Shown here piece after piece: positions 44,918-52,977 of a DNA stretch of 64,000 nt (the first letter of the stretch is position 1; every line of letters begins with the position of its first letter). A program made the position numbers and the translations under genes. The notes beneath the pieces are model-generated. The model was given only the letters and a program-made list of their open reading frames with translations, did not search any database and had not been told where the DNA came from. This DNA is from Arthrobacter gengyunqii (GTDB taxonomy: Bacteria; Actinomycetota; Actinomycetes; Actinomycetales; Micrococcaceae), in the NCBI RefSeq assembly GCF_023022985.1, contig NZ_CP095461.1:558001-622000 (forward strand), written 5' to 3'.

Positions 44918-45290
44918 CGGGCGCTGTCGTTGATGGTCAGCGCCGCGGTCATCAGCGCGAGGTGGGACAACCCCTGCGGGAAGTTCCCCAGGAAGGCATG
45001 GTCGTCCTCGGCGACCATTTCGGTGAAGAGCCCGACGTCGTTCGCCAGCGGCACCAGCTGGTGAAGCTCTCCTCCGGACGCATCTCGATCCGGCCGCCGT
45101 CGTCGGCATCCAGCAACGCGGCAAAGGAAGGAACCGAGTCAAGGTCCGGGGTGGGATACCAGTCCACTGCACCGTCCCGGGCAACCAGTGCGACGGTGCG
45201 TCCGTCCCCGATCGCAGCGTAAGAACGCAGATCCGCATAACCGTTGATTCGCTCGTCCGGACCGGTTGTCGTGGGGCTTTCGGCAGTCAT
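44914..45290 (-). pseudogene. Glycoside hydrolase family 15 gene collapsed by a large internal deletion
   Basis: The first 65 codons (from the ATG at 45290) match the N-terminus of GH15 glucoamylase/trehalase-type proteins (RINGYADLRSYAAIGDGRTV, then VDWYPTPDLDSVPSFAALLD). After EESFT the reading switches frame, and the remaining 145 bases encode the extreme C-terminus of the same family (LVPLANDVGLFTEMVAEDDH, then FLGNFPQGLSHLALMTAALT) ending in TAG at 44916-44914. The junction is near 45057-45070. Full-length members are about 600 residues, so most of the catalytic barrel, with its two glutamates, is gone. Confidence 0.82.
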
Positions 45291-45478
45291 TGCGGCCTTC
45301 CGTTGATGAGCAGGTCGGTTTATCCATCCTAGAACCCCGGTCAACGAGGCAGGAGTGGTCGTAGGATGGGCCTTCAGCGTTCCGGCGGGTGCGGAGCAAA
45401 TGTGTTTTCCGCAGCCGCCGTCTTTTGTTGGAAACACCCGTTCTCTTTTTCGAAATGTCTGGCTGTCAGGATCGGAAT

Positions 45479-46483
45479 ATGACTTCTTCTCTCACTATTG
45501 GATATGCGGCAATGCTGGAGCAGTTCCATCCCACTGAAGCGGTGGCGCTGGCGGAATATGCGGAGAGCAAGGGGTTCTCCGGAGTCATGGCTGCGGATCA
45601 CTTCCAGCCGTGGGTTCCAGCGCAGGGCCAGTCCGCCTTTGTCTGGAATGTGCTGTCCGCCCTGGGCGAGCGCACCAAGGGAGACATCGGCCCGGGCGTT
45701 ACGGCCCCGACCTTCCGCTGGCATCCGGCCATGGTCGCCCAGGCCTCGGCCACGCTCGCTGCCATGTATCCCGGCCGGCACTGGCTGGGGCTGGGATCCG
45801 GCGAGGCGCTGAACGAGCACATTACCGCCCAGTATTGGCCCGAAGCACCGGAGCGCATCAACCGGATGTTCGAGGCCATCGACATCATCACCAAGCTCTT
45901 CACCAACTCCCTGGCCGGCAAGGACGTGCGCCACAAGGGCGAGTTCTACAAGATGGAGTCCACCCGCCTGTGGACCATGCCGGAGACGGCTCCCGAAATC
46001 CTGGTGGCCACCGCCGGACCGGTCACGGCAAAACGGGCCGGCCGGCACGCCGACGGGCTGATTACGGTGGGCGCTCCGCTGGAGAAGATCGGAATGCTCT
46101 TCGACAAGTTCGACGCCGGAGCCCGCGAAGCAGGCAAGGATCCGGACACCATGCCCAAGGTTCTCCAGTTGCACATGAGCTGGGCCGAAACGGACGAAGA
46201 GGCCCTCACCAACGCCATGGTGGAATGGCCCAACGGCGGCATGAAGTTTCCCAAGGGGGACATCCGGTCTCCGTTCGAGCTGGAGCAGATGGCCAAGCTC
46301 GTCCGTCCCGAAGACTTCGAGGGCCGGATGGTCATATCCAGCGATCCCGATGTCCACCGCGCCTACATCCAGAAGTTCGTGGACCTGGGCTTTGACCGCA
46401 TCTACCTGCACAACGTGGGACGGAACCAGCGCCAGTGGATTGACGTGTTTGGCGCCAGCGTCCTGCCGGCACTGCAGCGCTGA
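45479..46483 (+). CDS. F420-dependent glucose-6-phosphate dehydrogenase-like oxidoreductase (LLM family)
   Basis: A 334-residue luciferase-like TIM barrel of the deazaflavin F420-dependent class. Family segments are LTIGYAAMLEQFHPTEAVAL, FSGVMAADHFQPWVPAQGQS, GPGVTAPTFRWHPAMVAQAS and GLGSGEALNEHITAQYWPEA. The frame extends to 45389, but the ATG at 45479 has AGGA upstream and begins at the conserved N-terminus. It is related to Fgd1 and the G6PDH_F420 subfamily that reduces F420 with a sugar phosphate or similar donor. The cofE gene starts three bases after its stop, so enzyme and cofactor maturation are co-expressed. Confidence 0.85.
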   Translation: MTSSLTIGYAAMLEQFHPTEAVALAEYAESKGFSGVMAADHFQPWVPAQGQSAFVWNVLSALGERTKGDIGPGVTAPTFRWHPAMVAQASATLAAMYPGRHWLGLGSGEALNEHITAQYWPEAPERINRMFEAIDIITKLFTNSLAGKDVRHKGEFYKMESTRLWTMPETAPEILVATAGPVTAKRAGRHADGLITVGAPLEKIGMLFDKFDAGAREAGKDPDTMPKVLQLHMSWAETDEEALTNAMVEWPNGGMKFPKGDIRSPFELEQMAKLVRPEDFEGRMVISSDPDVHRAYIQKFVDLGFDRIYLHNVGRNQRQWIDVFGASVLPALQR

Positions 46484-46486
46484 CCG

Positions 46487-47293
46487 ATGCGCAGCATCAC
46501 GGTTTTCGCCCTCCCCGGCATCAGTGAAATCACCCCCGGCACCGATCTGGTGTCCGTCATCCTGGCCGCCGCGGCGTCAACTCCGGACGCGGCGCTGCGG
46601 CCCGGAGACATTCTGGCGGTCACCTCCAAGATTGTCTCGAAGGCCGAAGGCCGGCAGGTGGCGGCGCAGGACCGGGAACAGGCGATCACCGAAGAAACCG
46701 TCCGGGTGGTGGCCAGCAAGGTTCATCCCGGGGGAGTGACCCGGATTGTGGAGAACAAACTCGGCATCGTGGCCGCCGCTGCAGGGGTGGATAACAGCAA
46801 CACCCCTGCGGGCACGGTCCTGCTGCTTCCCGTTGACCCGGATGCCTCGGCCCGCGCGCTGTGTGCCGGGCTGCGCCGGGAGCTGGGATTCGACGTCGGA
46901 ATCCTGATCACCGATACTTTGGGCCGGCCGTGGCGCGAAGGGCAGACCGACGCCGCCATCGGAGCCGCCGGGGTGAACGTTCTGCTGGATCTGCGGGGAA
47001 CATCGGATGCCTTTGGCCAGGAGATGAAAGCCACCATGACGGCAGTGGCGGACGAGATTGCCGCCGCCGCGGACCTGGTGAAAGGCAAAACCAGCCAAAG
47101 CCCGGTGGCGGTGCTGCGGGGGTTGCCGGATTTGGTCCATCCTGAAGGCTGTTTCAGTGCAGACAAGGGTGCCCGGGCGATGGTCCGCCCGCCGGCACAG
47201 GACATGTTCCGGCTCGGCAGCGCCGAGGCATGGCGGGAAGGCTATGCCGCGGCCCGCCTGGACGCCGGGCTGCCGGAGCCGCGCTGGCTCTAG
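46487..47293 (+). CDS. cofE: Coenzyme F420-0:L-glutamate ligase
   Basis: A 268-residue CofE, which adds gamma-linked glutamates to F420-0 using GTP. Family motifs are [56 protein letters not shown] (metal/GTP site) and [20 protein letters not shown]. Only the CofE domain is present; the C-terminal flavin reductase domain found in FbiB of mycobacteria is absent. It is co-transcribed with an F420-dependent dehydrogenase and converges on the F420-0 importer cassette (CTAG overlap). That arrangement suggests F420-0 is imported rather than made, and only the tail is added here. Confidence 0.92.
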   Translation: MRSITVFALPGISEITPGTDLVSVILAAAASTPDAALRPGDILAVTSKIVSKAEGRQVAAQDREQAITEETVRVVASKVHPGGVTRIVENKLGIVAAAAGVDNSNTPAGTVLLLPVDPDASARALCAGLRRELGFDVGILITDTLGRPWREGQTDAAIGAAGVNVLLDLRGTSDAFGQEMKATMTAVADEIAAAADLVKGKTSQSPVAVLRGLPDLVHPEGCFSADKGARAMVRPPAQDMFRLGSAEAWREGYAAARLDAGLPEPRWL

Positions 47294-48138
47294 GCGGATA
47301 CCTCCAGACGGCGGTGCGCCTCGTCCGCAGAGGCCGGAAGGGACAGCGCAATCAGCGGCCGCCCTGTGGCGGGATGCACCAGCACGTGCGCCTGCACCCC
47401 GTACACCTCGCGGATCAGCTCGGCGGTCAGCACGGTCCGAGGATCCCCGGCAGCAACCACCGTGCCGCGGGACAGGACAATGACGTGGTCGCAGTGGGCC
47501 GCGGCATGGGTCAGATCATGAAGGGCGGCGACGACGGCAATGCCGCCTCCGGCCAGCTCCCGCAGCAGCCGCAGCGTGGTCAGCTGGGCGTGCGGATCGA
47601 GGTGGTTGGTGGGCTCATCCAGGAGCAGCAGCTGTGGGCGCTGCGCCAGAGCCCGGGCCAGCTGGACCCGCTGTCGCTGCCCGCCCGAGAGTTCGGAAAA
47701 CATCCGGTCCGCCAGCTCAGACACGCCGGCGGTCTGCAGCGCTGCCGCCACCTCGGCGTCGTCGTCATTGCTGCCAAACCCCAGCAGCGAACGGTGCGGC
47801 ATGGTGCCCAGGGCCACGACGTCCCGCACGGTCAGCGGAGCATCGGTTGCGGATTCCTGCTCCGCCAGGGCAGCAATGCGGGCGCGCTCGCGGCGGGGAC
47901 GGCGCAATAAGTCCTTTCCTTCCCACAGCACGGTGCCTGCGCGCACGGGAACCACGCCGGCCAGCGCCCGCAGCAGCGTGGACTTGCCGGCACCGTTGGG
48001 GCCCACCAGGGCCGAGAAGGCGCCGGCCGGAACCGTGCAGTCCACGCCGTCCACCACGAGCTTGCCGCCCAGCCGCACCTCAAGCTTCACGGCGTCCAGC
48101 GTCTTCGCCTGCTGAATGGCTGCCGGTGTGCCGCTCAT
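47290..48138 (-). CDS. ABC transporter ATP-binding protein, proposed F420-0 importer
   Basis: A 282-residue FecE/BtuD-like ATPase. It has Walker [21 protein letters not shown], signature [19 protein letters not shown], and Walker [14 protein letters not shown]. It is the third gene of a three-gene cassette (binding protein, permease, ATPase) with four-base overlaps at both junctions. Cassettes of this FecCD-related subgroup beside cofE in actinobacteria have been proposed to import F420-0. By sequence alone it could also be a siderophore or cobalamin importer; the context favours F420-0. Confidence 0.82.
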   Translation of the reverse strand: MSGTPAAIQQAKTLDAVKLEVRLGGKLVVDGVDCTVPAGAFSALVGPNGAGKSTLLRALAGVVPVRAGTVLWEGKDLLRRPRRERARIAALAEQESATDAPLTVRDVVALGTMPHRSLLGFGSNDDDAEVAAALQTAGVSELADRMFSELSGGQRQRVQLARALAQRPQLLLLDEPTNHLDPHAQLTTLRLLRELAGGGIAVVAALHDLTHAAAHCDHVIVLSRGTVVAAGDPRTVLTAELIREVYGVQAHVLVHPATGRPLIALSLPASADEAHRRLEVSA

Positions 48139-49214
48139 GCTCCGCCCTTCCGCCGGGCCAGCACGTAGGCGAACACCGGCGCCCCAATGACGGCGGTGAC
48201 CACCCCGACAGGCAGTTCCCGGGGTTCAAAGGCCGCCCGCGCCGCGGTGTCGGCCCAGATCAGGAAGACCGCGCCAAGCAGTGCGGACAGCGGCAACAGG
48301 CTGCGGTGGCCGGGGCCGGTGATCAAGCGGACCACGTGCGGAAACACCAGGCCGATAAAGCCGATGGCTCCGCTGACGGAAACCATGGCCCCGGTAAGCA
48401 GCGCGGTGGCGGCGAGCATCGACCACCGCACGGCCGGAACGGAAATGCCCAGGGCGGAGGCGGCGTCGTCGCCGAAGGCAAAACCGTCCAGGATACGGGC
48501 GGTGCCCAGCAGCGGAACGCCCACCAGCAGCAGGGCGCCGGCGGCTATGCCCACGCTGGACCACTGGGTGCCGCTCAGGGAACCGAGCAACCAGCCCAGG
48601 ATGTTGCGGTAGGAATCTCCCGTGGCGGTCCAAAAGATCACCAGGCTGGTCAGTGCGCTGCCCAGCGAGGACACAGCGACTCCGGCCAGGACGGTGCGCG
48701 AGGGCGTGAGCCCGCCGGCCAGCCGTGCCAGCAGCAGGGTTGCCGCCAGCGCGGCCAGCGCACCGATGAACGCCGCCAGCGGCAGCAGCAGCTGAACACC
48801 CAGCAGCAGCACGCAAACCGCCCCCAGCGAAGCACCCGAGGACAGGCCCAACAGGTAGGGGTCCGCCAGTGCGTTGCGGGTCAGTGCCTGCATGACCGCA
48901 CCGCTGAGGGCCAGTCCTGCGCCCACGGCAGCCGCGGTGAGGACCCGCGGCAGGCGCAGCTCCCAAATGATGCCGTCCTGCAGGGCGGAGAGCGGGCTGG
49001 TGCCGATGCCCAGGTGGGCGAGGATGGAGCGGAAGGCATCCGGCACGCTGATGTCCGCCGGGCCCACGGTTGCAGCGGCGGCGATCGACACCAGCAGCGC
49101 GGCCGCCAGCACCGCCGTTGCCGAGCCTGTGCGGAAGCGGCGCCGCGCCGGGGGCGGAGAGTCCTCGGGAGAGAGGGCAGCAGTGTCCCTGCGGTGCAGG
49201 CTGAGGGCGGTCAC
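48135..49214 (-). CDS. FecCD-family ABC permease, proposed F420-0 importer
   Basis: A 359-residue membrane permease with about ten helices. Family motifs are RLPRVLTAAAVGAGLALSGA, NALADPYLLGLSSGASLGAV, and the coupling-loop region near GAIGFIGLVFPHVVRLITGPGH. The N-terminal 35 residues are cytoplasmic and basic. It overlaps the binding-protein gene by four bases and the ATPase gene by four. The homologous permease class moves iron-siderophores, haem and cobalamin, so substrate assignment rests on the neighbouring cofE and F420-dependent genes. Confidence 0.85.
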   Translation of the reverse strand: MTALSLHRRDTAALSPEDSPPPARRRFRTGSATAVLAAALLVSIAAAATVGPADISVPDAFRSILAHLGIGTSPLSALQDGIIWELRLPRVLTAAAVGAGLALSGAVMQALTRNALADPYLLGLSSGASLGAVCVLLLGVQLLLPLAAFIGALAALAATLLLARLAGGLTPSRTVLAGVAVSSLGSALTSLVIFWTATGDSYRNILGWLLGSLSGTQWSSVGIAAGALLLVGVPLLGTARILDGFAFGDDAASALGISVPAVRWSMLAATALLTGAMVSVSGAIGFIGLVFPHVVRLITGPGHRSLLPLSALLGAVFLIWADTAARAAFEPRELPVGVVTAVIGAPVFAYVLARRKGGA

Positions 49215-50236
49215 GGCAGCTTGGCGAGCTGGTCGGCGAGGTCGGCCACCGCGTCAGCGTTGCGGACCCCGGCTTCACCCGCGGCGAAGGGAAGGATCAG
49301 GTAACGCTCGTTGATCACCGCGTCCATGCCGGCGGTGGCCGGGTTGGCGGCCAGCAGCTCCTTCTTGGACTCTGCGGTGTTCCGGTCCGCGTCGACCAGC
49401 ACGATGACGTCCGGATTGGCCGCAACCACGGTCTCCCAGCCCAGCGAAGCCCATGATTCCTCCACATCTGCGGCAATGTTCTCCAGGCCCAGCGTCTCCA
49501 TCATCATCTCGGGCGCACCGAGACCGGCCCCCGCATAGGGGGTGTCCCGGCCGGAGGAGAACCAGAACGCGGTCTGCCCGGCTCCCGCCGGTTCGACGCC
49601 GGCCAGGGTCTTGCGTTGTTCAGCCACCAGGGCGGCCGCGGCATCCGGCGCGCCCAGCAGGGCGCCGGCTTCGGTGATGTCGGCAAACACGGATTCGAAG
49701 GTCAGCTTTCCGGGAACTCCTTCTTCCCGGCACGCGGCCGGAGAGACGTAGGTGCTGACCCCCAGCGAGGCCAGTACATCGCGCTCGCCGGCGGCTTCGG
49801 CGCTCAGATTGGATTCCCAGCCCGCATAAATCAAGTCCGGTTCGCTCTCCAGCACCACCTCCTGCGAGGGAGCGGCGTCGGACAGGGACGGCAGGCCCTC
49901 CGCCTCCGCCGCCAGCGGCTCGGGCACGGGGCCGTCCAGGAACGCCGTGCCCACCACTTTGCCGCCCAGCCCCAGCGCCAGGACTGTTTCGAGCGAGGTG
50001 GATTTGATGGCCACGATGCGTTCCGGCGCAGCGGTGAGGGTCACCTCCGTTCCGCAGTTGGAGACGGTGATTGGGTACGACGACGGCGACGGGTCGGCGT
50101 CCGGCTGCGCGGTGGGTTGGGCGGCAGGTTGCGCGGCGGGTTGGGCGGCGGGCGCTGCGGGCGCGGAACAACCAACTACCCCGGCAAATCCGGCGGCCAG
50201 GAGCAGGGAAAGGGCAGACGCGTGGAATCGGTTCAT
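49211..50236 (-). CDS. ABC substrate-binding lipoprotein, proposed F420-0 importer
   Basis: A 341-residue periplasmic-type binding protein anchored by a lipidated Cys23 (GVVGCSAP). A Pro/Ala/Gln linker with repeated PAAQ units (about residues 25-50, encoded by a short DNA repeat near 50100-50155) precedes a bilobed helical-backbone domain like BtuF/FepB, starting ITVSNCGTEVTLTAAPERIV. The longer frame to 50305 is rejected because the signal peptide begins at 50236. It is the first gene of the importer cassette and is divergent from the pyrimidine operon across a shared 367-base spacer. Confidence 0.82.
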   Translation of the reverse strand: MNRFHASALSLLLAAGFAGVVGCSAPAAPAAQPAAQPAAQPTAQPDADPSPSSYPITVSNCGTEVTLTAAPERIVAIKSTSLETVLALGLGGKVVGTAFLDGPVPEPLAAEAEGLPSLSDAAPSQEVVLESEPDLIYAGWESNLSAEAAGERDVLASLGVSTYVSPAACREEGVPGKLTFESVFADITEAGALLGAPDAAAALVAEQRKTLAGVEPAGAGQTAFWFSSGRDTPYAGAGLGAPEMMMETLGLENIAADVEESWASLGWETVVAANPDVIVLVDADRNTAESKKELLAANPATAGMDAVINERYLILPFAAGEAGVRNADAVADLADQLAKLP

Positions 50237-50603
50237 AGGTCCTCTTTGTGCGGCGGGTAAGCGGAGGGATCTATGGTCCAAATCGAGACCAGCGCTACCG
50301 GCCAAACGCGGCCGGTGATCTTTCGAGGAAGGCTAGCACTCCTTTGTTTCCAACGGCTTCCCTGCGTCCCGGTTGTTACTTCCGGTTATTTCCGACGTGC
50401 CGGAACGGAATCCAAAAAAAGGAGCGTCCCAAAACCCTTGCGGGTTGCTGAACAAGGGCGAAGGATGAAGCCACCCGCGGCACATGCCGCATCAGCTTTA
50501 ACGCCGCGGAAATGTTGGGGAAACGTTCAGCACAAAGACTGATAACGGTCCTTGAAACGGCCGATCGACACTGCGGCACGCAATGCCGCTACTAGGAGGC
50601 GCA
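50237..50603. promoter_or_regulatory. 367-base divergent promoter region shared by the F420-0 importer and the pyrimidine operon
   Basis: No gene is credible here. Both transcription units must start in this spacer. A 6-base stem CCCTTG...CAAGGG (50435-50440 with 50453-50458) and the imperfect repeat TTCCGGTTATTTCCG near 50379 are visible. No cobalamin or thiamine riboswitch core was recognised on either strand. The plus-strand gene has a perfect AGGAGG ribosome site at its end. Confidence 0.6.
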
Positions 50604-51452
50604 ATGACAATCATCCGCACAGCCCTGACCCAGACAACGTGGACCGGGGATGAAGAATCCATGGTTGCCAAGCACGAGGAGTTTGTCCGCAAGGCAGCTG
50701 CCGAGGGCGCACAGATCATTTGCTTCCAGGAACTCTTTCACGGTCCGTACTTCGGAATCGTCCAGGACAACAAGTATTACGACTATGCGCAGAAGGTCCC
50801 GGGTCCCCTGACCGAGCGGTTTTCCAAGCTCGCCGCCGAACACAACATGGTGATCATCCTGCCGATTTACGAGGAAGAGCAGCCCGGTGTCCTCTACAAC
50901 ACGGCAGCGGTGATCGACGCCGACGGAACGTATCTGGGCAAATACCGAAAAAACCACATTCCGCACGTGGAGAAATTCTGGGAGAAGTTCTATTTCCGTC
51001 CGGGAAACATGGGCTGGCCCGTCTTCGACACCGCCGTCGGAAGCGTGGGAGTGACCATTTGCTATGACAGGCATTTCCCCGAGGGGTGGCGCGTCCTGGG
51101 TTTGAACGGTGCCCAAATTGTCTTCAACCCGAATGCTTCCAAGCCCGGGCTGTCCAACCGGCTCTGGGAATTGGAGCAGCCCACGGCCGCTGCGGCAAAC
51201 GGCTACTACGTGGTGGTGCCCAACCGGGTGGGCAGCGAAAGCAATGAATTCGGCGACGAAGCCGTTGATTTCTACGGAACTTCCTACATCGCCGATCCGC
51301 AGGGCAACTATGTGGGGGAGCTGGGGGACCGCCACAACGAGGAACTGATGATCCGCGATTTGGACATGGATCTGGTCCGCACCGCCCGCAACAACTGGCA
51401 GTTCTACCGTGACCGCCGTCCGGACGCTTACACGCCCATTACCAATCCCTAG
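50604..51452 (+). CDS. Nitrilase-superfamily amidohydrolase, beta-ureidopropionase-like
   Basis: A 282-residue carbon-nitrogen hydrolase with the complete Glu43-Lys116-Cys153 triad (CFQELFHGPYFGI, LGKYRKNHIPH, GVTICYDRHFPE). The EKFWEKFYFRPGN segment after the lysine is typical of N-carbamoyl-beta-alanine and N-carbamoylputrescine amidohydrolases. The frame opens at 50583, but the ATG at 50604 follows AGGAGG. Being followed by dihydropyrimidinase, it most likely performs the last step of reductive pyrimidine (or hydantoin) breakdown, releasing CO2 and ammonia from the carbamoyl amino acid. Confidence 0.88.
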   Translation: MTIIRTALTQTTWTGDEESMVAKHEEFVRKAAAEGAQIICFQELFHGPYFGIVQDNKYYDYAQKVPGPLTERFSKLAAEHNMVIILPIYEEEQPGVLYNTAAVIDADGTYLGKYRKNHIPHVEKFWEKFYFRPGNMGWPVFDTAVGSVGVTICYDRHFPEGWRVLGLNGAQIVFNPNASKPGLSNRLWELEQPTAAAANGYYVVVPNRVGSESNEFGDEAVDFYGTSYIADPQGNYVGELGDRHNEELMIRDLDMDLVRTARNNWQFYRDRRPDAYTPITNP

Positions 51453-51483
51453 GCATTCGGGTTCGGGATTCGGACAGGACACG

Positions 51484-51516
51484 TTTGTGTAAGACAGCCA
51501 GCTTTTGCGTAAGACA
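51484..51516. promoter_or_regulatory. Pair of 13-base direct repeats upstream of dihydropyrimidinase
   Basis: TTTGTGTAAGACA (51484-51496) and TTTGCGTAAGACA (51504-51516) are 20 bases apart, about two helical turns, in the 75-base gap between the amidohydrolase and hydantoinase genes. The spacing suits a dimeric activator on one face of the helix, but no binding data exist. Confidence 0.4.
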
Positions 51517-51527
51517 AGGGAGTCGTT

Positions 51528-52949
51528 TTGAGTACAACACTGATCACCGGAGGAACAGTTGTCACCTCCACCGGCCGCAGCGAAGCGGACGTCCTCATCG
51601 ACGGGGAGAAGATCGCGGCGGTACTCGCACCCGGTTCCACCCTGCTCGGCCATGACCTGGCCGGCTCCGTGGACACGGTCCTGGATGCCCGCGGCAAATA
51701 TGTGATTCCGGGCGGCATTGATGCCCACACCCACATGCAGATGCCGTTTGGCGGCACTGAAGCCTCCGACACTTTTGAAACCGGGACCCGCGCCGCCGCA
51801 TGGGGAGGCACGACGACGATCGTGGACTTTGCCATCCAGCGGTACGGCGAGCGGGTGATGGACGGCCTGGACGCGTGGCATGAGAAGGCCGCGGGGGAAT
51901 GCGCCGTCGACTATGGATTCCATCAGATTGTGGGCGACGTCAACGATGATTCGCTCAAGGCGATGGCCGGGCTTATTGATGAGGGAGTGTCCAGCTACAA
52001 GCTGTTCATGGCCTATCCGGGCGTTTTCTACAGCGACGACGCACAAATCTACAAGGCCATGCGGGTAGGCGCGGAAACCGGCCTGATGACCATGATGCAC
52101 GCCGAGAACGGTCCCGCCATTGACGCCATGGTGTCCGAGCTGCTGGCGCAGGGCAAAACCGATCCCTACTACCACGGGGTCGCACGGGCCTGGCAGATGG
52201 AGGAGGAAGCCACCCACCGTGCCATCATGCTGGCGAACCTCACCGGCGCGCCGCTCTACGTGGTCCATGTGTCGGCGAAGCAGGCCGTTGAGCAGCTCGC
52301 CGCCGCCCGCGACAACGGCCAGAACGTTTTCGGAGAAACCTGCCCGCAGTACCTGTACCTGAATCTGGAGGACCAGCTCGGCGCCGACGGTTTCGAGGGA
52401 GCCAAATGGGTCTGTTCCACGCCGCTGCGCTCCAAGCACGAACACCACCAGGACCACATGTGGCAGTCGCTGCGCACCAATGACATCCAGATGGTGGCCA
52501 CAGACCACTGCCCGTTCTGCATGAAGGGGCAAAAGGACCTGGGCCAGGGGGACTTCTCCAAGATCCCCAACGGCATCGGCTCGGTGGAACACCGCATGGA
52601 CCTGATGTACCAGGGCGTGGTGGACGGCAAGATTTCGCTTGAACGCTGGGTGGAAATCACCAGTACGACGCCGGCCCGGATGTTTGGCATGTACGGCGCC
52701 AAGGGCGTTATCGCCCCGGGAGCCGATGCCGACGTCGTTGTTTATGACCCCAACGGCCACACCTCGATCGGGCTCGAGAAAACCCATCACATGAACATGG
52801 ACTACTCGGCGTGGGAGGGCTACGAGATCGACGGGCACGTGGACACGGTGCTGTCCCGCGGACGGATCCTCATCAATGACAACGAGTACCTCGGATCCAA
52901 GGGCCATGGGCGGTACGTCCGCCGGGCTCCCAGCCAGTACCTGATCTAA
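51528..52949 (+). CDS. hydA: Dihydropyrimidinase (hydantoinase)
   Basis: A 473-residue cyclic amidohydrolase that opens dihydrouracil, dihydrothymine or hydantoin rings. Metal ligands His67 and His69 are in GGIDAHTHMQMPFGG, the carboxylated Lys158 is in SSYKLFMAYPG, and the later VHVSAKQAVEQL and MVATDHCPF segments supply the other His/Asp ligands. It starts with TTG behind AAGGGAG. It lies between the ureidopropionase-like gene and an F420-type oxidoreductase in one operon. The enzyme class works on several five- and six-membered rings, so a hydantoin role cannot be excluded. Confidence 0.93.
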   Translation: MSTTLITGGTVVTSTGRSEADVLIDGEKIAAVLAPGSTLLGHDLAGSVDTVLDARGKYVIPGGIDAHTHMQMPFGGTEASDTFETGTRAAAWGGTTTIVDFAIQRYGERVMDGLDAWHEKAAGECAVDYGFHQIVGDVNDDSLKAMAGLIDEGVSSYKLFMAYPGVFYSDDAQIYKAMRVGAETGLMTMMHAENGPAIDAMVSELLAQGKTDPYYHGVARAWQMEEEATHRAIMLANLTGAPLYVVHVSAKQAVEQLAAARDNGQNVFGETCPQYLYLNLEDQLGADGFEGAKWVCSTPLRSKHEHHQDHMWQSLRTNDIQMVATDHCPFCMKGQKDLGQGDFSKIPNGIGSVEHRMDLMYQGVVDGKISLERWVEITSTTPARMFGMYGAKGVIAPGADADVVVYDPNGHTSIGLEKTHHMNMDYSAWEGYEIDGHVDTVLSRGRILINDNEYLGSKGHGRYVRRAPSQYLI

Positions 52950-52977
52950 GCCAGTACCTTACAAGGAGCGGAACAGC

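Noticed and set aside
47634..49304. 556-codon open frame on the plus strand
   Set aside because: It is antisense to the ABC permease and ATPase genes, with a Gln/Arg/Gly-rich product typical of shadow frames.
50237..50603. Cobalamin riboswitch upstream of the FecCD-type importer
   Set aside because: No B12-box-like conserved core was found on either strand, which also weakens a cobalamin role for the importer.
50592..52907. 771-codon open frame on the minus strand
   Set aside because: It lies antisense to the amidohydrolase and dihydropyrimidinase genes, whose motifs are complete. Long antisense frames are common in high-GC DNA, and its product has no family pattern.
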